NCBI GenBank assembly: GCA_019925095.2
Contig: CM034406.1
Span: 16,802,388 to 16,866,387, forward strand
Length of the DNA: 64,000 nucleotides
Direction of reading: 5' to 3'
Origin: Dendrolimus kikuchii
Taxonomy: Eukaryota; Arthropoda; Insecta; Lepidoptera; Lasiocampidae
How positions within the stretch are numbered: the stretch's first letter is position 1; every line of letters starts with the position of its first letter. The translations under genes were made by a program, and so were the position numbers. The notes beneath the pieces were generated by a model, which did not search any database, had not been told where the DNA came from, and was given only the letters and a program-made list of their open reading frames with translations. Below, piece after piece: positions 52,607-63,690 of this stretch.

Positions 52607-52881
52607 TAAGTTGTTCACAGGTATACAATGCAAAAGTGGATGGATGCAGAAGTCGTGGAAGGCCACGACACACCTTCCATGATCAAATTGACCGTGTACT
52701 AGCAGAAGGTGATGTCAGGAGCCTTAAGAACAGACGAGCGTGCATGACAAGAGTTATGAATGTCAAAGATGCAAGTGAGGTGTGTAAGAATAAGCCTAAA
52801 TAGCGCTTTGTTGTTCGTGCCTACCCCGCAAGGGAACTGGCGTGAAGTTATGTATGTATGTAAGTATGTAAGTTGTTCACA
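52607..52881 (+). mobile_element. Family D retroinsertion copy 9 with 13-bp duplication
   Basis: TAAGTTGTTCACA at 52607-52619 and 52869-52881. Insert encodes YNAKVDGCRSRGRPRHTF onward with a stop in place of Trp at about 52801; ends in TATG/TAAG repeats. Confidence 0.87.
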
Positions 52882-52924
52882 CATTTTAATATTATACTTA
52901 TATAAAATATTAGAGCTAGGCATG

Positions 52925-53000
52925 TTTGTTTGCTGAAGTTTCTTGCGCCGCTTCTTCTCTTCAAGCCACAACATGTTGCGAAGCGGTGGTAAATTAGGCT
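52925..53000 (+). repeat. LINE 3'-UTR-like fragment (family T)
   Basis: AGTTTCTTGCGCCGCTTCTT and ACATGTTGCGAAGCGGTGG, the plus-sense form of the motif at 4320-4360. Confidence 0.45.
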
Positions 53001-53538
53001 TCCATAGAGTAAATAATACCCATAATAAAAATTAAAAATGAACAAGAATACGAAGGACCTGAACAACCGTTTGTTTAAAATTTTATTCGCAAAGCCAGAA
53101 ATTAAATTTACGGAAAGAAGAAAGAAAGAAAGACGGGTTTAATCATTGAATAATTAATATTTATTATTCAGTAATTACTTATATGGATGTATGAGTCAGC
53201 AGATAACCACTCCGATATTCCGCTACTGTATGCAGGCGCGATTGGGCGATTGCAGCCCTTCATCTGCGGGACTTTTTCATGGCGACAAGTATACTTACAT
53301 TTATATATTTTTTCTAAAATTATGTTGTATTATTTTATAGCCTATACAAATTAATATTAATTAAAAATTTAAAATATCCTATAAATAAACCTAACTTAAA
53401 AATATATATACAATAGTAAAAAAAAAAACTAATATTAAAATAAAACCTATATTAAAACCAAATTTAAATTTAAAATTATTAAAATTAATATTGCCAAAAA
53501 AGATAGAACTCGTTATTATTGAATGTGATAAATATACT
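53001..53538. other. AT-rich spacer
   Basis: Includes an (AAAG)n run at 53115-53135. Otherwise nothing. Confidence 0.35.
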
Positions 53539-53824
53539 CAGGTACAGCCATAAGGCACAGACTGCACATGCACTTCCTCACAACACCAGCATGTAACAGA
53601 TACACTCTACATTAGTATAAGTTTAGTATTAAAATTGGAATAAATTAATATAATAAGTTATTCTTAAGGTACACCACAACATAAAAATCACTAAATTAAT
53701 GTCACACACAGTAACAAAAATAAACAATAAGCGTGTATGAACTCTAAAAACTTTCATACGAATTATGTTGTGAAAAAGGGTACGGAACTCGAGTCCGTAG
53801 AGTTGTTAAAAAACAGGTACAGCC
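53539..53824 (+). mobile_element. Family O retroinsertion copy 2 with 11-bp duplication
   Basis: CAGGTACAGCC at 53539-53549 and 53814-53824 flanks 264 bp ending in the ACGGA...TCCGT hairpin, GTTGTT and (A)6. It matches 28863-29132, so O is a retroposed sequence. Confidence 0.8.
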
Positions 53825-54155
53825 TCATTCAAATAGGACGGTATGGGAGAAATTACGTTAATAGGAAATAAACATCATGATTATAAGTATAAGATTATTA
53901 TTAAATTGTGAAAGGATTAAATACAGTTTTATATAAATAAAATTAAAATTTATTTCGTAGTAAAGTTTACAATAACGCTACAAATTACAATGTACATCCG
54001 TACGCGTCAGCCATATTGTCCTATTTGAATTAAAAAACTGATAAAAGCTAATATCGTGTATTGATTCCAACATTCTGACTCGGGTAATCCCTGTAACGGT
54101 TGAAGCTATCATGTTTTGAATAGCGTTCCATTTCTTGTAACATATTTTAAAATTG
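53825..54155. other. AT-rich spacer, nothing recognised
   Basis: No coding or repeat signal. Confidence 0.35.
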
Positions 54156-54159
54156 ATAT

Positions 54160-54652
54160 TGTTACGAGTGTGGGGCTCGACATTAAAATGCCGTTGGAAT
54201 TCTTATAGAATTTATTAGAACTAAACAAACACGTATAACATAGGTACAAATATAACTAGACACTACTAGTACAAATTGCACGATTCAATAACACGCGCAA
54301 AGTCCGTCACTATATCGCTTGTCGAATGTACGTCTTACTCGTATCGTAATCCTCGCTCGACTGCCCCATCCCTCCCTTTGGGCATTGTTTTATACTAAAC
54401 TGTATAAAACCGACAAAGGACCGCGTTCACTGAGTTAATCCGCACCTGGCAAGCTTCGACGCAACGCAATCAATAACAATAAGGATTAGTTCGACACTAA
54501 TGATGGCCATAAAACAAGTACGATAAGAATAGGATGTTTTTCAAACACAAATTCTAAACACAAAGTAAACAAAAGAACTCCGAATGCAGGAAAGGTAATA
54601 AACTGCGTTTTACGACAGGCAGGTGTGCGCATTCCTTTGACGGCATGTAACA
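54160..54652 (-). mobile_element. Solo LTR, family G copy 5
   Basis: 493 bp, TGTTAC to GTAACA, flanked by ATAT at 54156-54159 and 54653-54656. Minus-sense TATA-like AGTATAAAAC at about 54400 and AATAAA-type site near 54215. Confidence 0.85.
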
Positions 54653-54714
54653 ATATATTTGTGAACAATTGTGCATAAATGCAAAATGTTATGTGTTATT
54701 ATTTTGTAGGTGTT

Positions 54715-55115
54715 ACTAGGATGTGCTCGCAACTTCGTCCACGCTTGACTTGAAATTCCCACGGGATTCTCTGGGCCCAAAGTGCCGCAGTATTTAAAAA
54801 GAATGTAAGATATCGTTTTAGTGAAAACTGTGTCCGAAAAAGCAAATTTATATGCACCCGAACAATTTCAAACTGCTCCCGGGAAAATTTCCACGGGATT
54901 CACGTGATAATAAATATGAAACATTTTATTACATAAAAAATTCTATCCATCAGTAAAAAAACTGCATTGGAATTTGATTTTTTTACCGGGATAAAAGCAA
55001 AGCAGATTTTAAATCTAAGAATTTGCTCTCGATCAGCGAAAACCGCATTGAAATCTGTCTAGTAGTTTTTACGTGAATCCCGAACAGAAAGAGAAGAAAT
55101 CTAAAAAAATTATGT
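54715..55115 (-). mobile_element. Dispersed element family H copy 2
   Basis: Inverse of 32345-33035 without the A insertion; shares 'cttgaaattcccacgggatt', 'aaagtgccgcagta' and 'gttcgggattcacgt'. Confidence 0.55.
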
Positions 55116-55494
55116 GGTGTTTTTTTTAATAACTTCAATGTACAGACACGGCATGTTTAGAATTTTATAACATAGATTACATGAAATATTGTAAATTATT
55201 TAATTCATACAGTAATAACTTTAATAATGTACATGTAATTTTTTTATAAATTGGAATCGAATTACCATGAATCCTAAGTTTACTCGAGCGATGCTGCGTG
55301 ATGAGCTATAGTGTTATTAATTACAGAAAATGGGGGCCCTTATAAGATTTCTCATAAGCCGCTTACAGCTTGCGGTTTTCGGGGAAATCCGGCTCAGTCA
55401 TATAAGTAGCTAAGTATAAATTACTAAATCGTCGGATAGCGTTAAATCTGAACTACTTATGTATTATACTAGCATTAAATAAAAATAAAATTAA
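55116..55494. other. Spacer, nothing recognised
   Basis: No coding or repeat signal. Confidence 0.35.
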
Positions 55495-55777
55495 ACGGCC
55501 TATAAATGTTCCACTGCTGGGCTTCCATTATAGGGGAATGAACAGTATAACCGCCACGCTTGTCCAAGGCCGCTTGGCAGGTTTGACATATCGGTTATCT
55601 CGATGTGCAGGTTGCATCACGATGTTTTCCCTCACCGTTGTTAGCACGTGCTAATTGTAACAATATGCACATTAGGTCGGAAAACTGCCTAAGCGGTGCA
55701 TGCGTTCTGGCCAGGATCGAACCCGTGCCCTTTGAGTTTGGGACGCATGCGCTAGCCATTACGCTACCACGACTTTT
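55495..55777 (-). mobile_element. tRNA-derived SINE, family B copy 2, intact
   Basis: Minus-sense head: GTAGCGTAATGGCTAGCGC (A box) and GGGTTCGATCC (B box). The body includes TGAGGGAAAACATCGTGATG (rc) and CCAGCAGTGGAACATTTATA (rc). Serves as the reference for the split copy at 815-1365. Confidence 0.85.
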
Positions 55778-55814
55778 GACGACGGCATACTAGCATATGC
55801 CAGCAAAACTTCGA

Positions 55815-55945
55815 GAGATGGATGGATTGTGTGAAGGATGCGATTTGTGGTGTGATAGAGGACATATGTCAGAATAGAGGAGTATGGAAGGAAAAGACGT
55901 ATTGTGCCGGCGCTAATTAATTGAAAGAAACTGAAAAAAAGTAGG
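55815..55945 (+). mobile_element. Family E LINE fragment copy 2
   Basis: GGATGGATTGTGTGAAGGAT, 'cagaatagaggagtatggaa' and 'aagacgtattgtgccgg' match the E sequence without the D insertion. It confirms the empty target of copy 3 of D. Confidence 0.7.
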
Positions 55946-57164
55946 CGGAATGTTTGTCAGTGAATTGCAACGACGGCTCCAAAAAGAACACGACTGCACC
56001 GACATCTCTTTGGTTATATTCCTCTATCCTACGGCAACGACGTCATTTATCGGGATGGATCTGGGATATAAGCTAGCCCTGTGTTGATTATCATTTAAAT
56101 CCTTTCATTAGTTTTGACGTGATGGTCTCACAGAACAAATCTATGAGGTCGTGAAGTTTTGTAAGTTTATGAAAAGTGTTGCGGACAGAGAGCACCCCCC
56201 TGATCCGCCCATAGCTCGCACAATTAGCAGCTAGGCGTGGGATGGAACGCGGGATATAGAAGTGGCCTTGGAGGCCGGAAGGACTCACTCTCACTCGACT
56301 CTCTCGCGCACTTACTTGCTCATTCGTAATAGCACCAATACGCACTTTCTGTATATATTTCTTCTATGTATAGTTTAATTATAAATAACGTTAATAATAA
56401 TCATACAGTCCAGTTTATATCGAGTTTCATTTTAAAAGAAGCAACTGCCACCAATAAAAAGTATCTCACAATCAGTCGTTTTGAGCGTTCGTTACCTTAT
56501 TGCCGTTTTCAAAAATCCCCTTCATTGCCGTCAAAACCAACTCTACACCTAGTACCACTGTAGACAACTTAATAACGCAGTTTTGTGTAAAATGACACAC
56601 TTTTGTATAAAAGCGTGATAAATCACATCAATTAAATACGTGTTGCAAGATATTACTTGTAATATGCGTTCACTTCGATAGGACACGTAATCTGGCTGGT
56701 TTCTCTGACACCCATCTCTAGGGGAACATTATTAAAATCAAGCTTGAAACGGGTTCGAGAAATCTTATGTATCCTTACATAGGGGTAGGGGGGGGTCAAA
56801 TTTCGTCAAAATCATCCTTACGTAATTAATTAATGGTCCCGAGGTACACATTAGACGGGCATAACGAATGTACGAGTCCCTTTTTTCCAACAATGTCAAC
56901 AGAAAATTTAAGATGCAAGAAAAATATGAGGAATTAGAAATTACCTATTATTGTATTCTGTTGCATTTTCCTTTGAAAATGCAACGATTTTATAGTTCTG
57001 TCGACGTAACCGCGACCTCAGATCTTCGATGCGTTCGCGCATACCATTCTATATCCTGCTGTATGCCAGCGTAAATAGAGACGATATTACTTTGTCCTCA
57101 CAGCAGGAAGCAGGGGGATGACAGGATAAATCCAATTGTCAGATTGCCCTTGTAAAGATCATCC
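55946..57164. other. Mixed spacer, no gene supported
   Basis: 56090-56330 is GC-richer with a minus frame of 84 codons lacking a domain. 56740-56830 is a G-rich patch. 56955-56985 contains an inverted pair TTGCATTTTCC / GAAAATGCAA. Confidence 0.3.
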
Positions 57165-57269
57165 TGCCATTGAGGCAATGTTGGTCAGATACGCAGTTTA
57201 ACTGGTTTCATTTTTTTTAATCTGTAATTAATTACTTTATAGATACCATTAAGTTTTTACTTGGTGTTT

Positions 57270-57500
57270 TTTAACCGACTTTAAGAAAGGCTGAGGTTTA
57301 CAATTCGTCGTTGGAATATATATATTTTTTTGTATGTTCAGCGATGACTGTTTTGTTTCTGAACCGATTTTGATGATTCTTTTTGCGTTGGATTCAGTAC
57401 AGTTTCAAGATACTTTCGTATAAATTTCATTGTTATTAGATACGTAATTTAAAAGTGAAAAATATTTTTTCTTCGATAAATATTTTAGTGACATAGACAT
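57270..57500 (+). repeat. Family J repeat copy
   Basis: ACCGACTTTAAGAAAGGCTG, TGAACCGATTTTGATGATTC and TTTTTGCGTTGGATTCAGTA; inverse relative of 25740-25890. Confidence 0.5.
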
Positions 57501-57828
57501 TTTTAATTCTTCGAAAGAAAGATTTAAGTCGTCAGTATTTAGTAAATTTATTAATAAGATTCAAACGGAATGTAATGTTTGTGTTTAGACTTAATCATTT
57601 AGTTGTGTTCAGTTGTTCGGTCAGAAGTTTCTCAGTATTAGATAGATTGAATAATTAATTTTAGTGTAGTATACTTACCATTTGTTTCTGCTTCTTTTCT
57701 AAATTATAAGTATCCAGTTTTGGTTTAGGTTTATTGTTATTTATTGTTAGGCCTTAAATTTATCGGTATACTGTTGGATACTTAAAAAAAATGTTTATTA
57801 TGCTTTTTCGTTAATCTTGAAGTCGTTT
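57501..57828. other. AT-rich spacer
   Basis: No signal seen. Confidence 0.35.
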
Positions 57829-58262
57829 TCTTTTTTGTTTACATACATACATACATAACTTCACGCCACTTCCCTTGCGGGGTAGGCACGAACAACAGAG
57901 TGCCATTTAGGCTTATTCTTACACACCTCACTTGCCTCTTTAACATTCATAACTCTTGTCATGCAAGCTCGTCTGTTCTTAAGGCTCCTGACATCACCTT
58001 CTGCTAGTACACGATCAATTTGATCATGGAAGGTGTGTCGTGGCCTTCCACGACTTCTGCATCCATCCACTTTTGCATTGTATATCTGTTTAGTTATTCT
58101 TTCATCATGCATTCTTTCCACATAGCTGAACCACCGGAGCATTCCTTTCCTTACCTTCACCCCGACACTCTCTTTCAGACCAACTATCTCTCTTACTTCG
58201 GTATTACGAACGCGGTCCGCGAGCGTCACTCCGCAGATTTTGCGCAGTGCTCTTTTTTGTTT
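57829..58262 (-). mobile_element. Family D retroinsertion copy 10 with 12-bp duplication
   Basis: TCTTTTTTGTTT at 57829-57840 and 58251-58262. Minus-sense insert starts in the ORF2 tail (CGVTLADRVRNTEVRE), continues GMLRWFSYVERMHDER, GCRSRGRPRHTF and ends at a stop 57861 with a TATG tail. The frame is open over 122 codons. Confidence 0.88.
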
Positions 58263-58620
58263 GAGAAATGTTTATGTTCTACTTGTGTGTGTGTGTTCTA
58301 TTTTGTTTTTGTTCTACTTGTGGAGAGCACGATGATTGTTCTATATAATAATAGTAGACATGAAGATAATACGTGAGGGATAAGAATAACACGTGATAGA
58401 TAACAATAACACGTAAGAAAGATATATACAAGAAAATGTATGATATTTATTTATGGACAACACGTTACATGCAAAGAAAAATATAGAACCAAAAAGAAGA
58501 AACAAAAGAAGCAGATCACGTCAAATAATACAATGTAAACTATTTACGGTTGCTATCGAGAAGTAGATGATTACATTTCTTATTGTATATTACGTATTGT
58601 TATTGACAAGAAATATTAAT
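58263..58620. other. Spacer, nothing recognised
   Basis: AT-rich with ACACGTGA/ACACGTAA repeats near 58370-58420. Confidence 0.35.
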
Positions 58621-58624
58621 AAAC

Positions 58625-58745
58625 CAACAGATAAACACACACATTGTATATCCCCAATCTAAGCAAGTTACACTTGTGTTAAAAATAATATACAACAGAC
58701 TTCTCTGGGTCTATTCCAGTCACCCAGACCCAGGACAAACCATAC
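58625..58745 (-). mobile_element. tRNA-derived SINE, family C copy 6, 3' half only
   Basis: Keeps the TGTTTATCTGTTGG tail side and the body up to CCCAGACCC; the tRNA-like head is missing. Confidence 0.6.
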
Positions 58746-58772
58746 TTAATAATCAAAAGCTCGTTTACAAAG

Positions 58773-59074
58773 TTTTTTTTTATTTTTTTTATTGCAGGAG
58801 TACAGCAGACAGGCAGACGGCCCACTTGATGGAAAGCGGTTACCATCGCCTATAAACATTTGCAACACCAAAGGTGCTACAAATGCGCTGATGCTCTCTT
58901 AAGGGAGACTGGAACCTGGTCATTAATGCCGGAACACAACTCAAGGTTGTTATGGCGACATACTTTAGACCAGGGGTGGTAGCCATCCATTCGGGCAAAT
59001 GCCCTACCACCTGGCTGTGGGTTGTTTTGTCGCCTCTTACGACAGGCCGCCCGGCCGCAGGAAATTTTATTCAA
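58773..59074 (-). mobile_element. Family A copy A11, nearly full-length
   Basis: Minus sense begins just inside the 5' end (TTTCCTGCGGCC) and ends in the A tail (58773-58793). Hairpin region complete. Confidence 0.78.
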
Positions 59075-59417
59075 AATGTGTACCATGCTAGATGGACTTT
59101 TGTATTTAATTCAGTAAGAAATACCTACCAACCTACACATTTGGCATGGGAACCCTGAAAATACGCAATAACTAGTACCTAAGTTATAAATATAATATAT
59201 AAATTGCCAGTGTCGGACTTTGAAGCCGTATTCTGAATTTCTGAGACTGACCGCAAAAGTGCGGCTTGATACAGACAATCTGTGGTTACGTGACATTTAT
59301 TATTATTCTCTTTATTTAATACTCACTGTATAACATGCAATTAAGGTCGATTTAGAAATTATTGCACATTAATTATACTATGCTATCAATAGAATATAAG
59401 TCGATCAAGTATGATGC
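59075..59417. other. Spacer, nothing recognised
   Basis: No signal seen. Confidence 0.35.
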
Positions 59418-59920
59418 AGTCCATGCACAACGATAGGTAGAGGAGTATTATTGCGCGTACTAATGCGACTCCACGCGGACGCCGGCGGTTGGCTGGCATC
59501 CGGAGACGCAGGTATGCGCATGACTTCCCACCTTGAATAATACCGCTTCGGGGGGCCTTTAGCTATCAAGGGAGCAAAGGATTCATCACCCCCGCTGACG
59601 AAGTGAATGTGTTCTGATTCCCGGGGCACATTCAGGCATTTTTGCGCTGGATCGGACTGGGCGTAACTACGTACTAAGTCTCAGCCTTTCCTACATAAAA
59701 AGCGCGGGGCACATGGGAGGAGGGTGGTTTTAGTGGGTAGTGGTTGTTGCCCGTGCAACTTCTCTGAGTCTCCACACAAGCTGGCTTGATTATTGTTCGG
59801 ATTACCCCTTATCAAAGGGGAAAGCCTTCATGATCAACTATGGTCTAATCCCTTGCAAAGGACCCAGTATTGTGCGTAAATAGCATTTCCCCCGCCTTAA
59901 AAAAAAAAGTCCATGCACAA
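59418..59920 (+). mobile_element. N-type retroposon of 477 bp with 13-bp duplication
   Basis: AGTCCATGCACAA at 59418-59430 and 59908-59920. The insert contains GGTTTTAGTGGGTAG at about 59728, ends GCATTTCCCCCGCCTT plus (A)10, and its start resembles 36100-36200. No ORF domain recognised. Confidence 0.8.
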
Positions 59921-59984
59921 TGAAGGGCTCCATAGTTGGAAAACATTCACTGCTATCATGATTTGGTTGTAAAACCATAAAAGT

Positions 59985-60272
59985 ATTTTTTTTATTGCTG
60001 AAACAGCAGACAGGCTGACGGCCCAACTGTGATGGAAAGTGGTTATCGTCGCCTATGGATATTAGCAACACCAGAAGTGCTCCCAATATGCTGCCGGCCT
60101 TGAAGGCGAAATTGGAACCTGGACACTGATGGCCGGAACACAACTCAAAGTTATGGCGGCATACTCTAGACTAGGGGTGGTAGCTATCCAGTCCGGCAAA
60201 TACCCTACCTGTGGCTGTGGGTTGTTTTGTCACCTCTTACGAGAGGCCGCCCAGCCGTAGGAATTAGTCTTT
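59985..60272 (-). mobile_element. Family A copy A12, old
   Basis: Same order as other copies but with many substitutions and small gaps (for example TGATGGAAAGTGGTTATCG, AACACCAGAAGTGCTCCC). Confidence 0.7.
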
Positions 60273-60284
60273 TTCCATGGCAAC

Positions 60285-60400
60285 GCAGCCAGCCTACTGG
60301 ACACGCTTTCCTCCGGCAGCGATTTGTTACATGCTTTATATTAATTTATTTATAATTTAGTTTATTTTTAAGTATTTGGTTTATTTTATAATTTAGTTTT
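60285..60400 (+). repeat. Non-LTR 3'-UTR-like repeat (family M) copy
   Basis: See 6700-6830. Confidence 0.5.
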
Positions 60401-60879
60401 ATTTTCTTTCGTTGTAAAACGATTATAATATACAGTGGAACTTAATGGGTAATATGCGTGTAATTTAAACAGCTACATCTTAAGTTAAATATTACAGTAG
60501 AAAATGTTTCATATTTATCATCTAAACAGTAATTCTAAAGACACTAATACTACTAATTTTGTACAACTATTTATCTTGTAAGAAAAAACAAAGTATATCA
60601 TTATACCTACTGTTGATATTTACGCCAGTTACTTCATTATAGTTTTCTTAACACTTACTTCGTTTGGTACTAGCAATCATTATGTAGCTTAATGTACCGT
60701 GAAGTCCATACAACGTCTGATCATGTTGTTCTTTAGAATATTCATAAATCTGTACATACTTTTTTTCGCATTACATAACTGCAATGTTAACGGCTGTCGT
60801 CATGCGCATACGCAGTATAGGTGTGTAAATATTGTACATGTATGAAAAAATTAACAAGGTTCGTACTTTGCTCACCTGA
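60401..60879. other. Spacer, nothing recognised
   Basis: AT-rich without match. Confidence 0.35.
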
Positions 60880-61294
60880 TGGAAAGTGGTCACCGTCGTT
60901 TATTGACATTTGCAACACATTTATGATACCAACAGGGGCGTAGCTATGATGAATTATACGGGGCCCCGAAAGTATTTTATTAAAATGCTTTCATAATTTC
61001 TTCCATAATTATTTTCATAATTCCATAATTTCTTAAAATGTTTTTTACAATCTTTTAGAGCTTAATAACATTTTTGGGAATAACTGTTGGACCAACAGAA
61101 AACGGCTATGGGTCTTGTCATTATTGTCTATAGAGGCAGAAAATCTAGATAAACTGAAATAGTCTTCAGCTATGGTTGATTTGATAAATGGTGATAAACT
61201 TTGCCCAAAAAAAGACGAGAAAAGTGTATCTTTGATTTGAATTGTTCGTCAACCTTAGCTCCTAAGAGCACTAAGTATAAGTAATAACTTATAA

Positions 61295-61922
61295 TCTATA
61301 TATAAAAAAATCAATTGCTGTTCGTTAGTCTGGCTAAAACTCGTGAAAGGCTGGACTGATTTGGCTACTTTTGGTTTTGAATTATTTGTCCAGAGAAGGT
61401 TTAAAAGCAGAGTAAATATGAAAAAATGCTTGGAATATAGTAAAAATAACAATCCCTTAGAAACTATTCCTACCTGCCAACATTTGTCCTGTCTTTTTTT
61501 TATTTTTTATTGCAATAGATCAGCAGACAGGCAGACGGCCCACTTGATGGAAAGCGGTTACCATCGCCTATGGACATTTGTAACAGCAAAGTTGCTACAA
61601 ATGCGCTGCTGCTCTCTTATGGGAGACTGGAACCTGGTCTCTAATGCCGGAAGACAACTCAAGGTTGTTATGGCGACATACTTTAGACCAGGGGTGGTAG
61701 CCATGCAGTCGGGCAAATGCCCTACCACCTGGCTGTGGGTTGTTAAGTCGCCTCTTACGACAGGCCGCCCGGCCGCAGGGAATTGTATTCTTTCTCCGTT
61801 CCTGCACGGATAAAAAATCAATATTTTAATAATTATCAATAATTTAATAATTTAGAAATCAATTAAATTTAAAAGTCGTTCAGAAATCAAATTCTGAGGC
61901 GGTAGGAAGTTTCCTGGGTCAA
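61295..61922 (+). mobile_element. Helitron-like element, family S copy 2, interrupted by family A
   Basis: A|TCTATATATAAAAAAATCAA and CAATTGCTGTTCGTTAGTCT at the left, TTCTGAGGCGGTAGGAAG and GGGTCAATG at the right (CTAG lost). Matches 2575-2962. Confidence 0.65.
61494..61815 (-). mobile_element. Family A retroposon, full-length copy A13
   Basis: T run 61495-61512 (A tail), full body, 5' end CCGTGCAGGAACGGAG (rc). Inserted in the S Helitron. Confidence 0.8.
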
Positions 61923-62332
61923 TGTATAATTTTAATTCGATTCGAGCATTTTTTGTTTCTTTTTATAAAAGACCTTCCTTTGGGCCCCGCAATACATTTT
62001 GATACAGGGCCCGTCTCAGGCAAGCTACGCCATTAGGTACCAATGTTCTGTCGAACTCCAACGGAGGACTGGAATTAATCTAACCACTGACGCCGCGACA
62101 GAACTCTAGTTTTTTATGGCGACATAGTCTAGACAGGTAGTTGATAAAGCACACCAAACCAACGCATCTATTATAAAGAAATTAAAAATAACATTTTGAC
62201 TATCACCCATCTGCCCCCACAGTTTGAGTATTTTAGACATATAGTCCGGAAACAGGGAGACAATTTGGCAAAACTAATGGTCACTGGATAAATAGAAGGA
62301 AAAAGATTTCGAGGCGCTGGTCTGATGCCTTA

Positions 62333-62638
62333 TCCTTATCCGTGCAGGAACGGAGAAAGAATACAATTTCCTGCGGCCGGGTGGCCTGTCGTAAGAGGCG
62401 ACAAAATACCCACAGTCAGGTGGTAAAGCATTTGCCCGATTGGATGGCTACTGGCTACCACCCTTGGTCTAGAGTATGCCGCCATAACAACCTTGGGTTG
62501 TGTTTCGACATTAGTGACCAGGTTCCAGTCTCCCTTAACCAGCAGCGCATTTGTAGCACCTTTGGTGTTGCAAATGTCCATAGGCGATGGTAACCGCTTT
62601 CCATCTGCCTGTCTGCTGAACTCCTGCAATAAAAAATA
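62333..62638 (+). mobile_element. Family A copy A14, full-length with small deletions
   Basis: TTATCCGTGCAGGAACGG to CTCCTGCAAT plus (A)6. It has a duplicated GGCTACTGGCTACCACCC around 62446-62463, and loses bases in the CTTAA(gagag)CAGCAG and TTCCATC regions. Confidence 0.78.
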
Positions 62639-62704
62639 CAAAAAATATTCCGACCAGATCCGGACCACACTCCACGACTCCGTATACGACGCACTGCATA
62701 TTGC

Positions 62705-62850
62705 CGCTCATGTAGGAGGTCTTTAGTCGAGGGGTGGTAGCCATCCACCAGATCATCAGACTGGTAAATGTCCTAACACCTGGCTATGGGTTGGTTTGTC
62801 GTCTCTTAAGACAGGTGACAGGAATTAGTATTCATTCTGTAAGTTTTGCG
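62705..62850 (-). mobile_element. Family A fragment A15, old
   Basis: GAGGGGTGGTAGCCATCC, CTATGGGTTGGTTTGTCG and TCTTAAGACAGG match the 5' third of family A in minus sense. Confidence 0.55.
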
Positions 62851-63289
62851 CAGAAGGTTTTGCCGCTGACAACCCCTCCCGCCTCCCCGTTTAGTTCTTA
62901 GTACTACATAGACAAGTCCTGGTTCCAGTCGTTCCAGGGCGACCATCGGACCACTTATACGTTCTTTCACGGTTTACTTATTTTTAAGTCTTTTCTTATA
63001 GCGGGGTTTATTAAATCTAAATTTAATAGACGTGTAATTATAATGAAATACATTGCAAAATGATAATCATACAGGCATCTTCATTATGTATTTATGTATG
63101 GGAACTGAATAGTTCTGAACACAATGGAACGGAAAAGTAACAGTATTTCGTTGTTGGTTTTAGATAGCTGTTATTGTTGTGGAGTAAATTTATATATGTC
63201 CGATTCATTTGCCATACTGTTGAAATTTGACATAAGCTCCATACAACTAATGTCAAAATTCAAACGATGCTAGGTCGAGTGTATGAATA
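62851..63289. other. Spacer, nothing recognised
   Basis: No exon or repeat match. Confidence 0.35.
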
Positions 63290-63690
63290 GTGAGATAAGA
63301 ACCGGCAAATAGCCGCCTCTATGGTTTAAATAATTAGAGGATTTTATTTTCGTTCCTCGTATGATTCGATTGATGGACTTGATTTCTGAAGTTTTAAGCG
63401 GGAATTGAAGAAAGGTTGTGTGCGGTGCAGTTTTACTTTCTAAAAATGTGTAATATATATTAATTTAAAATGAACAATAGATGCTATCTATATCCTACAA
63501 CTATTTTTATATCTATTTTGTTTTGTAAAAAAATGTGAACTGTGTAGTGAAATATAGCTTTTCGAGTTGTCATAAGAACTTCTTTGAATGACTTCAATTG
63601 AAAACCTACAATTCGGCTGAGCTATACGAAGACTTATACATCAGAATTGGCTGTATGGACGATGATTCCTTTGCCTGCTATCGTAGCGAA
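63290..63690 (-). repeat. Dispersed repeat family K copy 3
   Basis: Minus-sense counterpart of 5690-5960 and 41390-41690 (GTGAACTGTGTAGT, CAGTTTTACTTTCTAAAAA). Confidence 0.55.

Larger units (their letters stand above)
60933..62035 (+). mobile_element. hAT-like DNA transposon copy 3 with nested insertions
   Basis: Starts CAGGGGCGTAGCTATG and ends GCAAGCTACGCCATTA; flanks GATACCAA (60925-60932) and GGTACCAA (62036-62043) match 7/8. Shares interior with 12563-13004 inverted: GGGGCCCCGAAAGT, ATCTTTTAGAGCTTAATAAC and 'gtcattattgtctatagagg'. Contains a Helitron-like S element, which contains a family A copy. Confidence 0.72.
60880..62150 (-). mobile_element. Very old family A relative, split by a hAT insertion
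   Basis: Left part 60880-60932 (GCTCACCTGATGGAAAGTGG, GACATTTGCAACAC) and right part 62044-62140 (GGAGGACTGGAATTAATC, CACTGACGCC, TTATGGCGACATAGTCTAGA) follow the family A order and are separated only by the hAT element. Confidence 0.55.

Noticed and set aside
61343..61813. 156-codon ORF
   Set aside because: Spans the S Helitron and the A13 insert; no protein domain.
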